A DNA stretch of 35,515 bases. It comes from Bradyrhizobium iriomotense (GTDB lineage: Bacteria; Pseudomonadota; Alphaproteobacteria; Rhizobiales; Xanthobacteraceae). Both the position numbers and the translations under genes were made by a program. Position 1 is the stretch's first letter. Every line of letters starts with the position of its first letter. This document shows, one piece after another, positions 24,369-35,438 of the stretch. Below the pieces are notes generated by a model. The model was not told where the DNA came from, did not search any database, and saw nothing but the letters and a program-made list of their open reading frames with translations. Location of the stretch: contig NZ_JAFCLP010000036.1 of NCBI RefSeq assembly GCF_018129405.1, positions 1 through 35,515 on the forward strand, written 5' to 3'.

Positions 24369-24530
24369 CTCCCCTTCTCCCCTTGCGGGAGAAGGTGGCG
24401 CGAAGCGCCGGATGAGGGGTTCTTTCCGCCCGCGAAACCGCTCGTGAGGATAAAGACCCCTCACCCGTCTCGCCGCTTTGCGGCGATCCACCCTCTCCCG
24501 CAAGGGGTCCCGCAAGGGGAGAGGGTGAGC
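24369..24530. repeat. Composite palindromic repeat, second copy of the 1437-1629 family
   Basis: CCCTTCTCCCCTTGCGGGAG near 24372 and the arm ending GGGGAGAGGG near 24525 pair, with GATGAGGGGTT/ACCCCTCACC inside. A 12-base unit TCCCGCAAGGGG is tandemly duplicated at 24496-24507 and 24508-24519, so this copy has suffered a local slippage. The convergent position between DUF2076 and the L,D-transpeptidase is typical. Confidence 0.88.
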
Positions 24531-24543
24531 AGCGAACACTTGG

Positions 24544-25359
24544 CTACATCACCACGACCTTGGTGCCGACATTGACGCGGCCGTAGAGGTCGATGACGTC
24601 TTCGTTGCGCATGCGGATGCAGCCGGAGGAGACGTTGGTGCCGATGGTCCAGGGCTCGTTGGAGCCGTGGATGCGGTAGAGCGTGGAGCCGAGATACATC
24701 GCGCGGGCGCCGAGCGGGTTTTCCGGCCCACCTTCCATGTGCCGCGGCAGGTCGGGCCGGCGCGCGATCATTTCCGCCGGCGGGGTCCAGTCCGGCCATT
24801 CGCGCTTGGCGGTGATCGACTTCACGCCGGACCAGGTGAAGCCGGGACGCCCGACGCCGATGCCGTAGCGCATCGCCTTGCCGTTGCCCTCGACGAGATA
24901 GAGGAACTTGTTCGGCGTATCGACCACGATCGTGCCGGCGCTTTCCTTGCCGCCATAGTCAACGACCTGCTTCTCGAATTTCGGATCGAACGGACGCTGC
25001 CGCGGATCGACCGCCTCCTGCTGGAGGCTTGCGCCTTGCTGATATCCACCCTGCATCTGCGGCTCGCCCATCGGCGGCGGGCGGCGCTGGTCGTAATAGC
25101 CGGGCTGTTGCTGATACACCGACGGTGGCGGCGCATAGGCCGGACCGCGGCCCGGGCCGTCGCCGAACAGGAACTCGATGAAGCCGCCGCCCATGTTCGC
25201 ATTGGAGGCGACGCGCACCGGCGCCGGCGGCACGCGCGGCTGGTAGAGCACCGCGGGCGGATCGTTCGGCACCGTGTTGTCGAAGGCCGCGGCGCGATCC
25301 GCGCCGGCAATGAAGGTGCAAGCGCTGCCTAGCAGCGCGACAGACATTTTCTTGAACAT
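24544..25359 (-). CDS. L,D-transpeptidase (YkuD domain)
   Basis: The 271-residue exported protein cross-links peptidoglycan 3-3 or attaches proteins to it. A signal peptide (1-25, ending ADRAAA) is followed by a Pro/Gln/Tyr-rich spacer at 76-115. The YkuD catalytic domain then runs from about 142 (IVVDTPNKFLYLVEGNG) to the end. The active site is YRIHGSN (228-234) with His231, and SSGCIRMRNEDV (244-255) with Cys247. The domain carries GIGVGRPGFTWSGVKSI, typical of this group. The C-terminus stops at VNVGTKVVVM. I chose 25359; the frame is open further upstream but lacks a signal peptide. Bradyrhizobium genomes carry many such paralogues. Confidence 0.95.
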   Translation of the reverse strand: MFKKMSVALLGSACTFIAGADRAAAFDNTVPNDPPAVLYQPRVPPAPVRVASNANMGGGFIEFLFGDGPGRGPAYAPPPSVYQQQPGYYDQRRPPPMGEPQMQGGYQQGASLQQEAVDPRQRPFDPKFEKQVVDYGGKESAGTIVVDTPNKFLYLVEGNGKAMRYGIGVGRPGFTWSGVKSITAKREWPDWTPPAEMIARRPDLPRHMEGGPENPLGARAMYLGSTLYRIHGSNEPWTIGTNVSSGCIRMRNEDVIDLYGRVNVGTKVVVM

Positions 25360-25675
25360 CGACGTACTCTGTACTGTTTCGTCTAGATCACATGCGTCGT
25401 GCAGGGCTGATGGCTGATCCGCGCCCGCGACGTGGTCAATAAAGAGCAAAAGCCGTTTTGTTTGGTAAACGTATCAGCGGTTTCGATTCACCACGTCGCG
25501 AGCGGGCCTGCAATTTGGCGATCAGCGTTTATTTTCGATGAACACCGCGCGCGCATGGTTAATCGCTTCTTTGCGCGCCGTCGCGCGCGGCCGCAACGAC
25601 AGTTCCTGCTGTGAACTTCGTGTTAAATCGCTTCTGCCTACAAAGACGCGTGAGTGAGGTGGGGGGAGTATCCTG
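25360..25675. other. Divergent intergenic region, no gene recognised
   Basis: These 316 bases between the L,D-transpeptidase and the CheZ-like gene hold both promoters. The stretch is more AT-rich than its surroundings (25435-25575). Two near copies, TTAATCGCTTCT (25559-25570) and TTAAATCGCTTCT (25623-25635), lie upstream of the CheZ-like gene. The short open frame at 25432-25614 has no ribosome site or protein-like composition, so I do not call it. Confidence 0.5.
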
Positions 25676-26461
25676 ATGGCTGTTCACCGCAAGCGTTTTC
25701 GTGTCGAGGATATCGCCGGTGGCGAGATGCCCATTCTAGACGTAACTGAAGAGGCAACTCCGATGCACAGCGAGATCATGGCCGAGCTGCGCGCAATCCG
25801 CGCCCAGATGGCGAAGGGCATCACGGCTGCCCCGCTGTCCGGCAGCGCCGCCATGGCGGCGATCGACGCGTCGACGGCGCATGAGCTTTCCGAGGCGCGC
25901 ACCATGCTCGAGACCTACCGGGCGCAGATCGAGCAGTGCGAGAAGCTGAAGGTCGAGCTCGACCTCATCCACGACGCCATCGACCGCACCAAGCGCGAAA
26001 TCGCGACGCTGCACGGCAAGAGCTTCGACGGCGGCGAAATGGCCAAGGTCAATGGCGAGCTCGGCGCGGTCGTCGGCGGCACCGAGCAGGCGACCCAGCA
26101 AATTCTCGAAGCGGCCGAGTCGATCGACCAGGCCGCCAGCGCGATGTCCAAGGTGGACTCGGCCGACCAGCAGAAGCGTCTCGCCGACGACATCCAGGAA
26201 CGCGTCATCTCGATCTTCGAAGCCTGCAACTTCCAGGACCTGACCGGCCAGCGCATCAGCAAGGTCATGACCACGATGAAGTTCATCGAGCAGCACATCA
26301 ATGCGATGATGGAGATCTGGGGCGGCGTCGACGCGATCAAGGCCCATGTGCCGGCGCCGGTCGATCAGCGCAGCGACGACGAGAAGCTCCTCAACGGCCC
26401 CAAGCTCGCCGGCGACGTCGGCCACGCCTCGCAGGATGACATCGACGCGCTGTTCGACTGA
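25676..26461 (+). CDS. CheZ-family protein phosphatase
   Basis: The 261-residue protein resembles CheZ phosphatases that remove the phosphate from CheY-type response regulators. It has a long helical hairpin (about residues 68-215) with the signature FEACNFQDLTGQRISKVM (181-198). By analogy with E. coli CheZ the Asp-x3-Gln pair is Asp188 and Gln192 in DLTGQ. The C-terminal SQDDIDALFD (252-261) is like the CheY-binding tail. The flexible linker 218-250 fits. GGGGAG precedes the ATG by 7 bases. No cheA, cheY or flagellar gene lies in the window, so the target regulator is unknown. A strong terminator follows, making it a single-gene unit. Confidence 0.9.
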   Translation: MAVHRKRFRVEDIAGGEMPILDVTEEATPMHSEIMAELRAIRAQMAKGITAAPLSGSAAMAAIDASTAHELSEARTMLETYRAQIEQCEKLKVELDLIHDAIDRTKREIATLHGKSFDGGEMAKVNGELGAVVGGTEQATQQILEAAESIDQAASAMSKVDSADQQKRLADDIQERVISIFEACNFQDLTGQRISKVMTTMKFIEQHINAMMEIWGGVDAIKAHVPAPVDQRSDDEKLLNGPKLAGDVGHASQDDIDALFD

Positions 26462-26484
26462 ACGCGCGAGACACGGACAAAGCA

Positions 26485-26516
26485 AAACGCCGGCGCAAGC
26501 CGGCGTTTTTGTTTTT
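26485..26516 (+). terminator. Intrinsic terminator after the CheZ-like gene
   Basis: AAACGCCGGC (26485-26494), loop GCAA, GCCGGCGTTT (26499-26508), then TTGTTTTTT. A 10-bp stem with a GNRA-type loop and a strong T-run. Confidence 0.95.
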
Positions 26517-26524
26517 TGCCACGA

Positions 26525-26634
26525 CGTCATTCCGGGGCGGCTCGACAGAGCCGAACCCGGAATCCGGAGCTTTAAGGGCGGAAGCCTACCACATCGAGAT
26601 TCCGGGTTCGCGCTTCGCGCGCCCCGGAATGACG
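26525..26634. repeat. Palindromic repeat, 'CGTCATTCCGGGGCG' family, copy 1
   Basis: CGTCATTCCGGGGC pairs with GCCCCGGAATGACG at the ends, and GAACCCGGAATC pairs with GATTCCGGGTTC inside. The same family recurs at 30947-31059, and a fragment lies at 1443-1456. Confidence 0.9.
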
Positions 26635-26645
26635 GAAGACGAAAA

Positions 26646-27167
26646 TCACGCCCGCGGCGCGCAGCGGACGTAGACCATGTTGCCGTAGCGGGTGGCGGCG
26701 TCCTTGTCGATGAAGCGGGTGATCAGGACGCGGCCGTCGAAGGAGACGATCTCGCGGTCCTGCTCGCCGGGCGTGGGACCGGCCGGGCCGATATAGTTCT
26801 TGCCGCTGGGCGAGCCCTTCAGCCGCAGCTCCTGCGGCGTTGCCTGGTCGGCCAGATGCATGATCACGCCGCCGGAGGAGCCGGCTGTGATCACGTAAGG
26901 ATTCTTGCACTGGGACCTCGCCGCGGCCTCGGTGCGGGCGCGGTCGGCCGGGTTCTGGAACGAGGCCAGACCCCAGCGGCCGACGATCTCGTCGGAGCGG
27001 ATGGTCGCGGGCATTTCCGGACCGGTGCCGGGCTCCGCCTCGGGCGGCGGGGACGACGAGGAGAAAGACGGCAGGCTCATGCCGCCGCCGCAGGCGCCAA
27101 GCAGCAGCGCCAGGCAAGAGGCAGCAGCCAAGTTGGCGACCGTGCGCGCGTGAGCTGAACTGATCAT
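26646..27167 (-). CDS. Conserved lipoprotein of unknown function
   Basis: The 173-residue protein has a lipoprotein signal with the lipobox LLGAC, making Cys26 the lipidated residue after cleavage. A Gly-rich then Ser/Pro-rich linker follows (GGGMSLPSFSSSSPPPEAEPG). The C-terminal domain includes VGRWGLASFQNPADRARTEAAARSQC (63-88), SGGVIMHL, LRLKGSPSGKNYIGP and FDGRVLITRFIDKDAATRYGNMVYVRC. The W-G and late Cys pattern suggests a small beta-barrel, lipocalin- or META-like, but I cannot name the family. GGGGGAA six bases upstream supports the ATG at 27167. It is divergent from groESL across 315 bases. Confidence 0.85.
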   Translation of the reverse strand: MISSAHARTVANLAAASCLALLLGACGGGMSLPSFSSSSPPPEAEPGTGPEMPATIRSDEIVGRWGLASFQNPADRARTEAAARSQCKNPYVITAGSSGGVIMHLADQATPQELRLKGSPSGKNYIGPAGPTPGEQDREIVSFDGRVLITRFIDKDAATRYGNMVYVRCAPRA

Positions 27168-27323
27168 GGCATTCCCCCGAACAAGACCATGGCCGCACCC
27201 CTCCCGCAGCCAAGCGCAAAACCGCTGCCGGAGCAATGACGTCCTTTGACACGCCGGCGCCCCGAACAAGTTTCCAATGCCACCATCCTATATCCGCCTC
27301 ACCAATCGCTTAACCACCTTTGC

Positions 27324-27352
27324 TTGACAGGATCGCGGCCAAGCCATATTTC
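27324..27352 (+). promoter_or_regulatory. Sigma70-like promoter of groESL
   Basis: TTGACA at 27324-27329 is a perfect -35 box. A spacer of 16-17 bases leads to an ATATTT/TATTTC -10 region (27346-27352). The predicted start site, about 27358-27360, falls just before the CIRCE element. Confidence 0.8.
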
Positions 27353-27363
27353 CGGGCGCACTA

Positions 27364-27390
27364 TTAGCACTCGGAAAGCCCGATTGCTAA
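27364..27390 (+). promoter_or_regulatory. CIRCE operator (HrcA-binding site) of groESL
   Basis: TTAGCACTC (27364-27372), nine bases, then GATTGCTAA (27382-27390). The consensus is TTAGCACTC-N9-GAGTGCTAA, so there is a single mismatch in the right arm. It sits at the predicted transcript start, 92 bases before the groES ATG, the position expected for HrcA repression released on heat shock. The hrcA gene is not in the window. Confidence 0.96.
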
Positions 27391-27482
27391 GCGCGCCGTT
27401 CGATCCTCGGGACGAGGGTGGACGGAAGCGCCGCCCCACCCACTTCCACTACTTCCGAAGCGAGCCTCCAAAGGGAAACGTC

Positions 27483-27779
27483 ATGGCTAAATCCAAATTT
27501 CGTCCGCTGCATGACCGTGTCGTGGTCAAACGTATCGACGCCGAGGAAAAGACCAAGGGCGGCATTATCATTCCGGACACCGCCAAGGAAAAGCCGTCCC
27601 AGGGCGAAATCGTCGCCGTCGGCCCGGGCGGTCGCGACGAAACCGGCAAGCTGATTCCGATCGACCTCAAGGTCGGCGACCGCGTGCTGTTCGGCAAGTG
27701 GTCGGGCACCGAGGTCAAGATCGACAACGAAGAGCTCCTGATCATGAAGGAGTCGGACATCATGGGCGTTCTGGCCTAA
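27483..27779 (+). CDS. groES: Co-chaperonin GroES (10 kDa)
   Basis: The 98-residue GroES forms the heptameric lid of the GroEL folding chamber. It begins [17 protein letters not shown], has the mobile loop [18 protein letters not shown] (21-38), then [31 protein letters not shown] and the C-terminal [15 protein letters not shown]. All are canonical. An AAAGGGAAA stretch precedes the ATG. The long leader (about 125 bases) carries the CIRCE element. It forms an operon with groEL; 119 bases lie between them and include a perfect 26-bp palindrome. Confidence 0.98.
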   Translation: MAKSKFRPLHDRVVVKRIDAEEKTKGGIIIPDTAKEKPSQGEIVAVGPGGRDETGKLIPIDLKVGDRVLFGKWSGTEVKIDNEELLIMKESDIMGVLA

Positions 27780-27793
27780 GGCCATCCGCCTGA

Positions 27794-29530
<1,737 letters not shown>

Positions 29531-29555
29531 GCCCATCCTCATCCGACAACATTGC

Positions 29556-29585
29556 GAAGGCCGCCTCCGGGCGGCCTTCTTTTTT
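29556..29585 (+). terminator. Intrinsic terminator of groESL
   Basis: GAAGGCCGCC (29556-29565), loop TCCG, GGCGGCCTTC (29570-29579), then TTTTTT. A strong rho-independent terminator 26 bases after groEL. Confidence 0.95.
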
Positions 29586-29661
29586 GCCGACGCTGCCCCC
29601 AAGCTTTCCGATTCAACCGGCGGCCAAAACCCACTACGGTGGCGCCGATTCTGATTGTTTG

Positions 29662-29708
29662 GCCATGATCCTCTCGGAAAGCCGCTTCGCACTTTTCCGG
29701 ATCATGCT
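29662..29708. repeat. Rhizobial 'AGCATGATCCGGAAAAGTG' palindromic element, degenerate copy
   Basis: CATGATC (29664-29670) pairs with GATCATG (29700-29706). On the minus strand the right arm reads AGCATGATCCGGAAAAGTG followed by CGAAGCGGCTTTCCG, a common dispersed rhizobial intergenic element. It lies just upstream of the exported protein gene at 29731, so it may sit in that gene's leader. Confidence 0.75.
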
Positions 29709-29730
29709 CCACTGCCCGAGGATTTCGTCG

Positions 29731-30942
29731 ATGCGCGCGCTCCTGGTTTGTTCGACTGCCCTTTTGGCGGCTCTGCTCGCCGTCTCGCCCGAAGTCGCCT
29801 CCGCCCAGATGAAATTGTCGCCCAAGGCCACGGCGCCGGGCGGAACCGAGACGCGCTATTTCACTTCGATCGACGGGCTGATGGACGGCAATGCCGACGT
29901 GATCCTGAAGGAGACCCGCCAGGGCAAGGCGGTCACCGCAGCCGTGCTCGACGTCTGTTACCCAATTGCGAAGAATTCCGAGCGCAAGGACCGCTTCGTC
30001 GTCAATCTCCAGGTCGCCGGCCAGACGCTGACCGGAACAACGCAAAGCCTCGGCGAGAAGTCGCCCGTCAGCGTCAAGCTGCTGCGCAAGCAGAGCGGCG
30101 ACACGTTCGAATTCCGCGGCCAGATCAGCATTGGCCAGGCGGTGACCGAGGTCACCTCGCCCGACAATTCCGATCTCAGCGAGAAGGAGTTTCAGGACAA
30201 CCAGACCTCCGACGACGGCATCACGCCGCAGCCGAAGGATTTCACCGACGTCTCGCCGGAGGCGATCGCGGTGAAGGTCAAGCTGGATGCGGCGACCGAG
30301 TTCCTGAAGAGCCTGAAGGGCCAGGCGGTCGAGGTGACGCTGTCGAGCCTCAATGTCGGCTGCGACGCGCTGCGCGCCGGCGAGCAGACCATCAACATGT
30401 CGGTCGACCCGGAGCGCGCAGCCGCGCTGCTGGCAAAATTCAAGGCGATGCCGGGCGTCACCGCGGCTGGCTGGACCGCGGGCATGACCGAGATGGACCG
30501 CACCATCCGTTTCCCCGCGGCCGACTGGCGCGACGGCGACAAGATCAACCGCGACAAGCTCGCAACCGCAGTTGCGGGCGTGCTGGGCAGGACGCTCGCG
30601 GCAAAGCCGGTGTCGCAAAGCTTCAACCCGGCGACCGGCAAGCTCAAGCTGGTGTTCAAGCGACCGAACCAGGATCATCCGGCGCTCGAGCTCACCGACA
30701 CGATCGAGGTCGCAGGGCTCGTCTCGCCCGACAAGCCCGGCACCACCGACAAGCTGATGCTCTGGATCGGCAGCCCCGCGACCACGACCAGCGATGAGAG
30801 CAGCGGCGCCAAGCTCAACCTTTCGGACGAAGCTTCGGCCGACGAGGAAGGCGACCAGCCCGACGACAACGGCTCAGTCGAGGCGCTCACCAAGGAGCTG
30901 AAGGGCCAGCGCTGGGACGCCGACAAGTCGGTGTGGAAGTGA
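29731..30942 (+). CDS. Exported protein of unknown function
   Basis: The 403-residue protein starts MRALLVCSTALLAALLAVSP and has a signal peptide cleaved near VASA-Q (25/26). A GAGG box precedes this ATG; an upstream in-frame ATG at 29584 lies in the groEL terminator and is rejected. The mature part is beta-rich with no catalytic motif I recognise: KATAPGGTETRYFTSIDGLM, VTAAVLDVCYP, FVVNLQVAGQTLTGT, AVEVTLSSLNVGCD and LELTDTIEVAG. Two Cys are widely spaced. The last 60 residues have an acidic Ser/Asp/Glu stretch. It may be a periplasmic structural or binding protein; similar hypotheticals occur in Bradyrhizobium. Confidence 0.83.
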   Translation: MRALLVCSTALLAALLAVSPEVASAQMKLSPKATAPGGTETRYFTSIDGLMDGNADVILKETRQGKAVTAAVLDVCYPIAKNSERKDRFVVNLQVAGQTLTGTTQSLGEKSPVSVKLLRKQSGDTFEFRGQISIGQAVTEVTSPDNSDLSEKEFQDNQTSDDGITPQPKDFTDVSPEAIAVKVKLDAATEFLKSLKGQAVEVTLSSLNVGCDALRAGEQTINMSVDPERAAALLAKFKAMPGVTAAGWTAGMTEMDRTIRFPAADWRDGDKINRDKLATAVAGVLGRTLAAKPVSQSFNPATGKLKLVFKRPNQDHPALELTDTIEVAGLVSPDKPGTTDKLMLWIGSPATTTSDESSGAKLNLSDEASADEEGDQPDDNGSVEALTKELKGQRWDADKSVWK

Positions 30943-30946
30943 CGAA

Positions 30947-31059
30947 GTCATTCCGGGGCGACGCGTCAGCGTCGAACTATGGTGCGCAATCGCGCACCTG
31001 AGAATCTCGCGCTACAATCTCCAGATTCCGGGTTCGCGCTTCGCGCGCCCCGGAATGAC
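30947..31059. repeat. Palindromic repeat, 'GTCATTCCGGGGCG' family, copy 2
   Basis: GTCATTCCGGGGCG at 30947 pairs with CGCCCCGGAATGAC ending at 31059; small hairpins such as GACGC/GCGTC and GTGCGC/GCGCAC lie inside. It separates two convergent genes, four bases after one stop and eight before the other. Confidence 0.9.
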
Positions 31060-31066
31060 CTGACGG

Positions 31067-31465
31067 TCAATTCCCGTTCACGCGAAAGCGCAGCGGCTTG
31101 GGGCCGATCAGGGTCAGCACGTCGCCCTGGCGTTTCCAGGTCTCGACGCTGCCGAGCGCTGCGACCAGCTCATCGTCGGCCTGGGCCTTGGCCTGCGGAC
31201 AGGACCGGTCCTGGATCTGGCCGGGCACGAAGATCACGGTGTTGCCGGCAACCGAGAACTGGCCCTTGCCGCCCTTGCACCACAGCTCGAGCACGACCTC
31301 GCCATTGTCGCCGATCTCGATGTTCGGAATCCGCTTCGAGCCTGCTTGCGGCAACGCCTCCAGCGTCATCTCGGTGCCGAACGGAAAACCCTCCTCGGCG
31401 CGCGCGAGCGTCGACATCGCCAGCGTTGCAACCGCAGCGCACACCATCTGCCTGAGCGAAACCAT
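31067..31465 (-). CDS. Exported META-domain-like protein
   Basis: The 132-residue protein has a signal peptide (1-23, ending LARA). The mature domain resembles META (HslJ-like) domains: IEIGDNGEVVLELWCKGGKGQF (49-70), GNTVIFVPG, a Cys at 89 in the RSCPQA context, DDELVAALGSVETWKRQGDVLTLIG (97-121) and a final LRFRV strand. Cys63 and Cys89 could form a disulfide. Proteins with this domain are secreted or lipoprotein stress proteins of unclear activity. GAGAGG lies 6 bases upstream of the ATG at 31465. Upstream in-frame ATGs lack a signal peptide. Confidence 0.75.
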   Translation of the reverse strand: MVSLRQMVCAAVATLAMSTLARAEEGFPFGTEMTLEALPQAGSKRIPNIEIGDNGEVVLELWCKGGKGQFSVAGNTVIFVPGQIQDRSCPQAKAQADDELVAALGSVETWKRQGDVLTLIGPKPLRFRVNGN

Positions 31466-31545
31466 GAAACCTCTCGACCGACCTGATTTGCCGCACCTTC
31501 TATAAGACGGCGGCGTCATTGAGAAGGTTCGCATGCGCGCGATGT

Positions 31546-31582
31546 AAAAATCCCCGCGGGGGATGAAGCCCCGCGGGGATTT
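31546..31582 (-). terminator. Intrinsic terminator of the lactate permease gene
   Basis: AAATCCCCGCGGGG (31548-31561) pairs with CCCCGCGGGGATTT (31569-31582), a perfect 14-bp stem around GATGAAG. On the minus strand it is followed by TTTTTAC-type sequence (plus-strand gtaaaaa), 23 bases after the lldP stop. Confidence 0.93.
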
Positions 31583-31604
31583 GGTCGAAGCCTGGCGTGG
31601 CCTG

Positions 31605-33269
<1,665 letters not shown>

Positions 33270-33582
33270 GGTCTTCCTCCCCCACGCATGTTTGCGCAGA
33301 CGGCCCGCGTGGAGAGCCGATCCTGCTTTTCGCTGGAAGCGATAACCCCCGAGCGGACGCGAATTCCTCGCGAATGCGGCGGTTCCCTTCCGCTCACAAG
33401 CTCGCGAAATCCCAGAGCACCCCGCCCCGCGCCGTCGAGCCCCATGCTAGGGTTGCTGGCTGCGACAATCCAACGCAAATTGCAGAACTTGCGACTTTAG
33501 TCTAAGCGCGCCCATTTCCGCCATTGCCTCAAGTCTTTGGCTCAGGGCATTTGTGCACATCCCCTCGAGGAGATCCTGCTCT
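33270..33582. other. Divergent intergenic region between lldP and the BacA-like transporter
   Basis: These 313 bases hold the promoters of two divergent genes. I find no repeat family, hairpin terminator or protein-like ORF here. The stretch 33465-33505 is the least GC-rich and is the best place for the transporter promoter, but no -35/-10 pair is convincing. Confidence 0.5.
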
Positions 33583-35346
33583 GTGAACAACATCAGCGCC
33601 ACGCTCGCGATCGTCTGGCGAATCGCCATGCCCTATTTCCGATCCGAGGACAAATGGGCCGGCCGCGGCCTGCTCGGCGCCGTCATCGCCATGGAGCTGG
33701 CGCTGGTGGCGATCGACGTGCTGGTGAACCAATGGCAGAACAGGTTCTACAGCGCTCTGCAGGCAAGCGACTGGGACGCATTCGTCACGCAGATCTGGAT
33801 CTTCGTCGGCCTCGCCTCCACCTACATCGCGCTGGCGGTCTACAAGCTGTACCTGAACCAGTGGCTCCAGATCCGCTGGCGGCAATGGCTGACCCGGCAC
33901 TATCTCGGCGAATGGCTCGAGAGCGCCACGCATTACCGTATGCAGCTCAAGGGCGATGCGGCCGACAACCCGGACCAGCGCATCACCGAAGACGTCAAGA
34001 ACTTCGTCGAGCAGACCTTGACGATCGGGCTCGGCCTGCTCTCCTCGATCGTGACGCTGTTCTCCTTCGTGATCATCCTCTGGGGCCTCTCCAACGCCGC
34101 GCCGCTGCACCTGTTCGGCACCGACCTCATGATCCCCGGCTATCTGTGCTGGGGCGCACTGATCTATGCGATCTTCGGCACCGCGCTGACGCACTGGATC
34201 GGCAGCCCGCTGGTCAACCTCAATTTCGAGCAGCAGCGCTATGAGGCCGACTTCCGCTTCAACCTCGTCCGCGTCCGCGAGAACTCCGAGCAGATCGCGC
34301 TGCTCAAGGGCGAAGGCGCCGAACGCGGCCGGCTGCTGGATCGCTTCGGCTTCGTAATCGGTAACTGGTACGCCATCATGAGCCGGACCAAGCGGCTCAC
34401 CGCGTTCACGGCGAGCTATCAGCAGGCCGCGGTGATCTTTCCCTATGTGCTGGTGGCACCCGCCTTCTTCGCCAAGAAAATCCAGCTCGGCGACATGATG
34501 CAGACCGCATCCGCCTTCTCCAGCGTGCAAGGCGCGTTATCGTTCTTCGTCACGGCTTACCGGTCGCTGGCGGAATGGCGCTCGATCGTCGCGCGCCTCG
34601 ACGGCTTCGAGATGTCGGTCGCTTCCGCCGTAACCCTGCCGGCACATGAGCCCGCGATCGCTCTCAAGGCCGCGGGCGGCAGCCGCATCATCGCTCTCGA
34701 GCAACTGTGCGTGAACCTGCCCAACGGCACGCCGCTGGTCGCCGCCGATGCTTTTGCCATCCAGCCTTCGGAACGCGTGCTGGTGACCGGACCGTCGGGC
34801 TCCGGCAAGTCGACGCTGTTCCGGGCCATCGCGGGCATCTGGCCGTTCGGCACCGGTGCCATCCTCGTCCCCGAAAAGGCCAGGCTGATGACGCTGCCGC
34901 AGCGTCCCTATTTCCCCATCGGCATGCTGCGCGACGCCGTGGTCTATCCGGCAAAGCCTGACACGTTCGAGGCCGCACGCGTGAGGGACACGCTGATTGC
35001 GGTCGGGCTGCCCAACCTCGCCGGACGGCTCGACGAGGACGGTCACTGGAACCGGATGCTGTCGCTCGGCGAACAGCAGCGCCTTGGACTCGCCCGCGCA
35101 CTGCTGCATGCACCCGACTATCTCTTCCTGGACGAGGCCACGGCGTCGCTGGACGAGCCGTCCGAGGCGCGGTTGTACCGGCTGCTGACGGAGAAGCTGC
35201 CGCAGGCCACCATCGTCTCGATCGGCCACCGCTCGACGCTCGACATCTTCCACACCCGCAAGGTGGCGATGGTGCAGGACGGCGAGATCCACGTCCTCGG
35301 CAGCGCCGGCGCGCCGGCCGAGAAGGAGCCGACCGTGGCACGCTGA
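33583..35346 (+). CDS. SbmA/BacA-like ABC transporter with fused ATPase (BclA type)
   Basis: The 587-residue protein joins an SbmA/BacA-type membrane domain to an ABC ATPase, the layout of Bradyrhizobium BclA, E. coli YddA and mycobacterial Rv1819c. Residues 1-340 hold about six membrane helices with NQWQNRFYSALQ, NPDQRITEDV (129-138) and NLVRVRENSEQIAL, all typical of the family. The ATPase has Walker A GPSGSGKST (403-411), signature LSLGEQQR (493-500) and Walker B YLFLDEAT (513-520), then GHRSTLD as the H-loop. BclA imports NCR and other antimicrobial peptides and is needed for bacteroid differentiation in some Bradyrhizobium strains. I chose GTG 33583 for its GAGGAG box at 33567; ATG 33553 would add 10 residues. 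I withhold the symbol because paralogues exist. Confidence 0.92.
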   Translation: MNNISATLAIVWRIAMPYFRSEDKWAGRGLLGAVIAMELALVAIDVLVNQWQNRFYSALQASDWDAFVTQIWIFVGLASTYIALAVYKLYLNQWLQIRWRQWLTRHYLGEWLESATHYRMQLKGDAADNPDQRITEDVKNFVEQTLTIGLGLLSSIVTLFSFVIILWGLSNAAPLHLFGTDLMIPGYLCWGALIYAIFGTALTHWIGSPLVNLNFEQQRYEADFRFNLVRVRENSEQIALLKGEGAERGRLLDRFGFVIGNWYAIMSRTKRLTAFTASYQQAAVIFPYVLVAPAFFAKKIQLGDMMQTASAFSSVQGALSFFVTAYRSLAEWRSIVARLDGFEMSVASAVTLPAHEPAIALKAAGGSRIIALEQLCVNLPNGTPLVAADAFAIQPSERVLVTGPSGSGKSTLFRAIAGIWPFGTGAILVPEKARLMTLPQRPYFPIGMLRDAVVYPAKPDTFEAARVRDTLIAVGLPNLAGRLDEDGHWNRMLSLGEQQRLGLARALLHAPDYLFLDEATASLDEPSEARLYRLLTEKLPQATIVSIGHRSTLDIFHTRKVAMVQDGEIHVLGSAGAPAEKEPTVAR

Positions 35347-35389
35347 GGCGGCAGCGGACGCCAAGAGCCTTTAGGCCTACATCGCGGCA

Positions 35390-35431
35390 CATCCTTCGAG
35401 ACGCCCGCCTTTGGCGGGCCCTCAGGATGAG
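35390..35431. repeat. Palindromic repeat, 'CATCCTTCGAGACGCCCGCC' family
   Basis: CATCCT (35390-35395) pairs with AGGATG (35424-35429), and GCCCGCC (35403-35409) with GGCGGGC (35413-35419) around TTT. It lies 44 bases after the transporter stop and may serve as its terminator-like end, though no T-run follows. Confidence 0.85.
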
Positions 35432-35438
35432 GTCGTGT

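Noticed and set aside
3568-25373. TACAGAGTAC shared between the hydrolase promoter (3568-3577) and the L,D-transpeptidase leader (25364-25373) as a common regulator site
   Set aside because: Shared 10-mers are expected by chance many times in 35 kb, and the second site lacks the twin-palindrome layout.
25432-25614. A 60-codon ORF between the L,D-transpeptidase and the CheZ-like gene
   Set aside because: No ribosome site, no protein-like hydrophobic or domain pattern, and it spans the promoter region.
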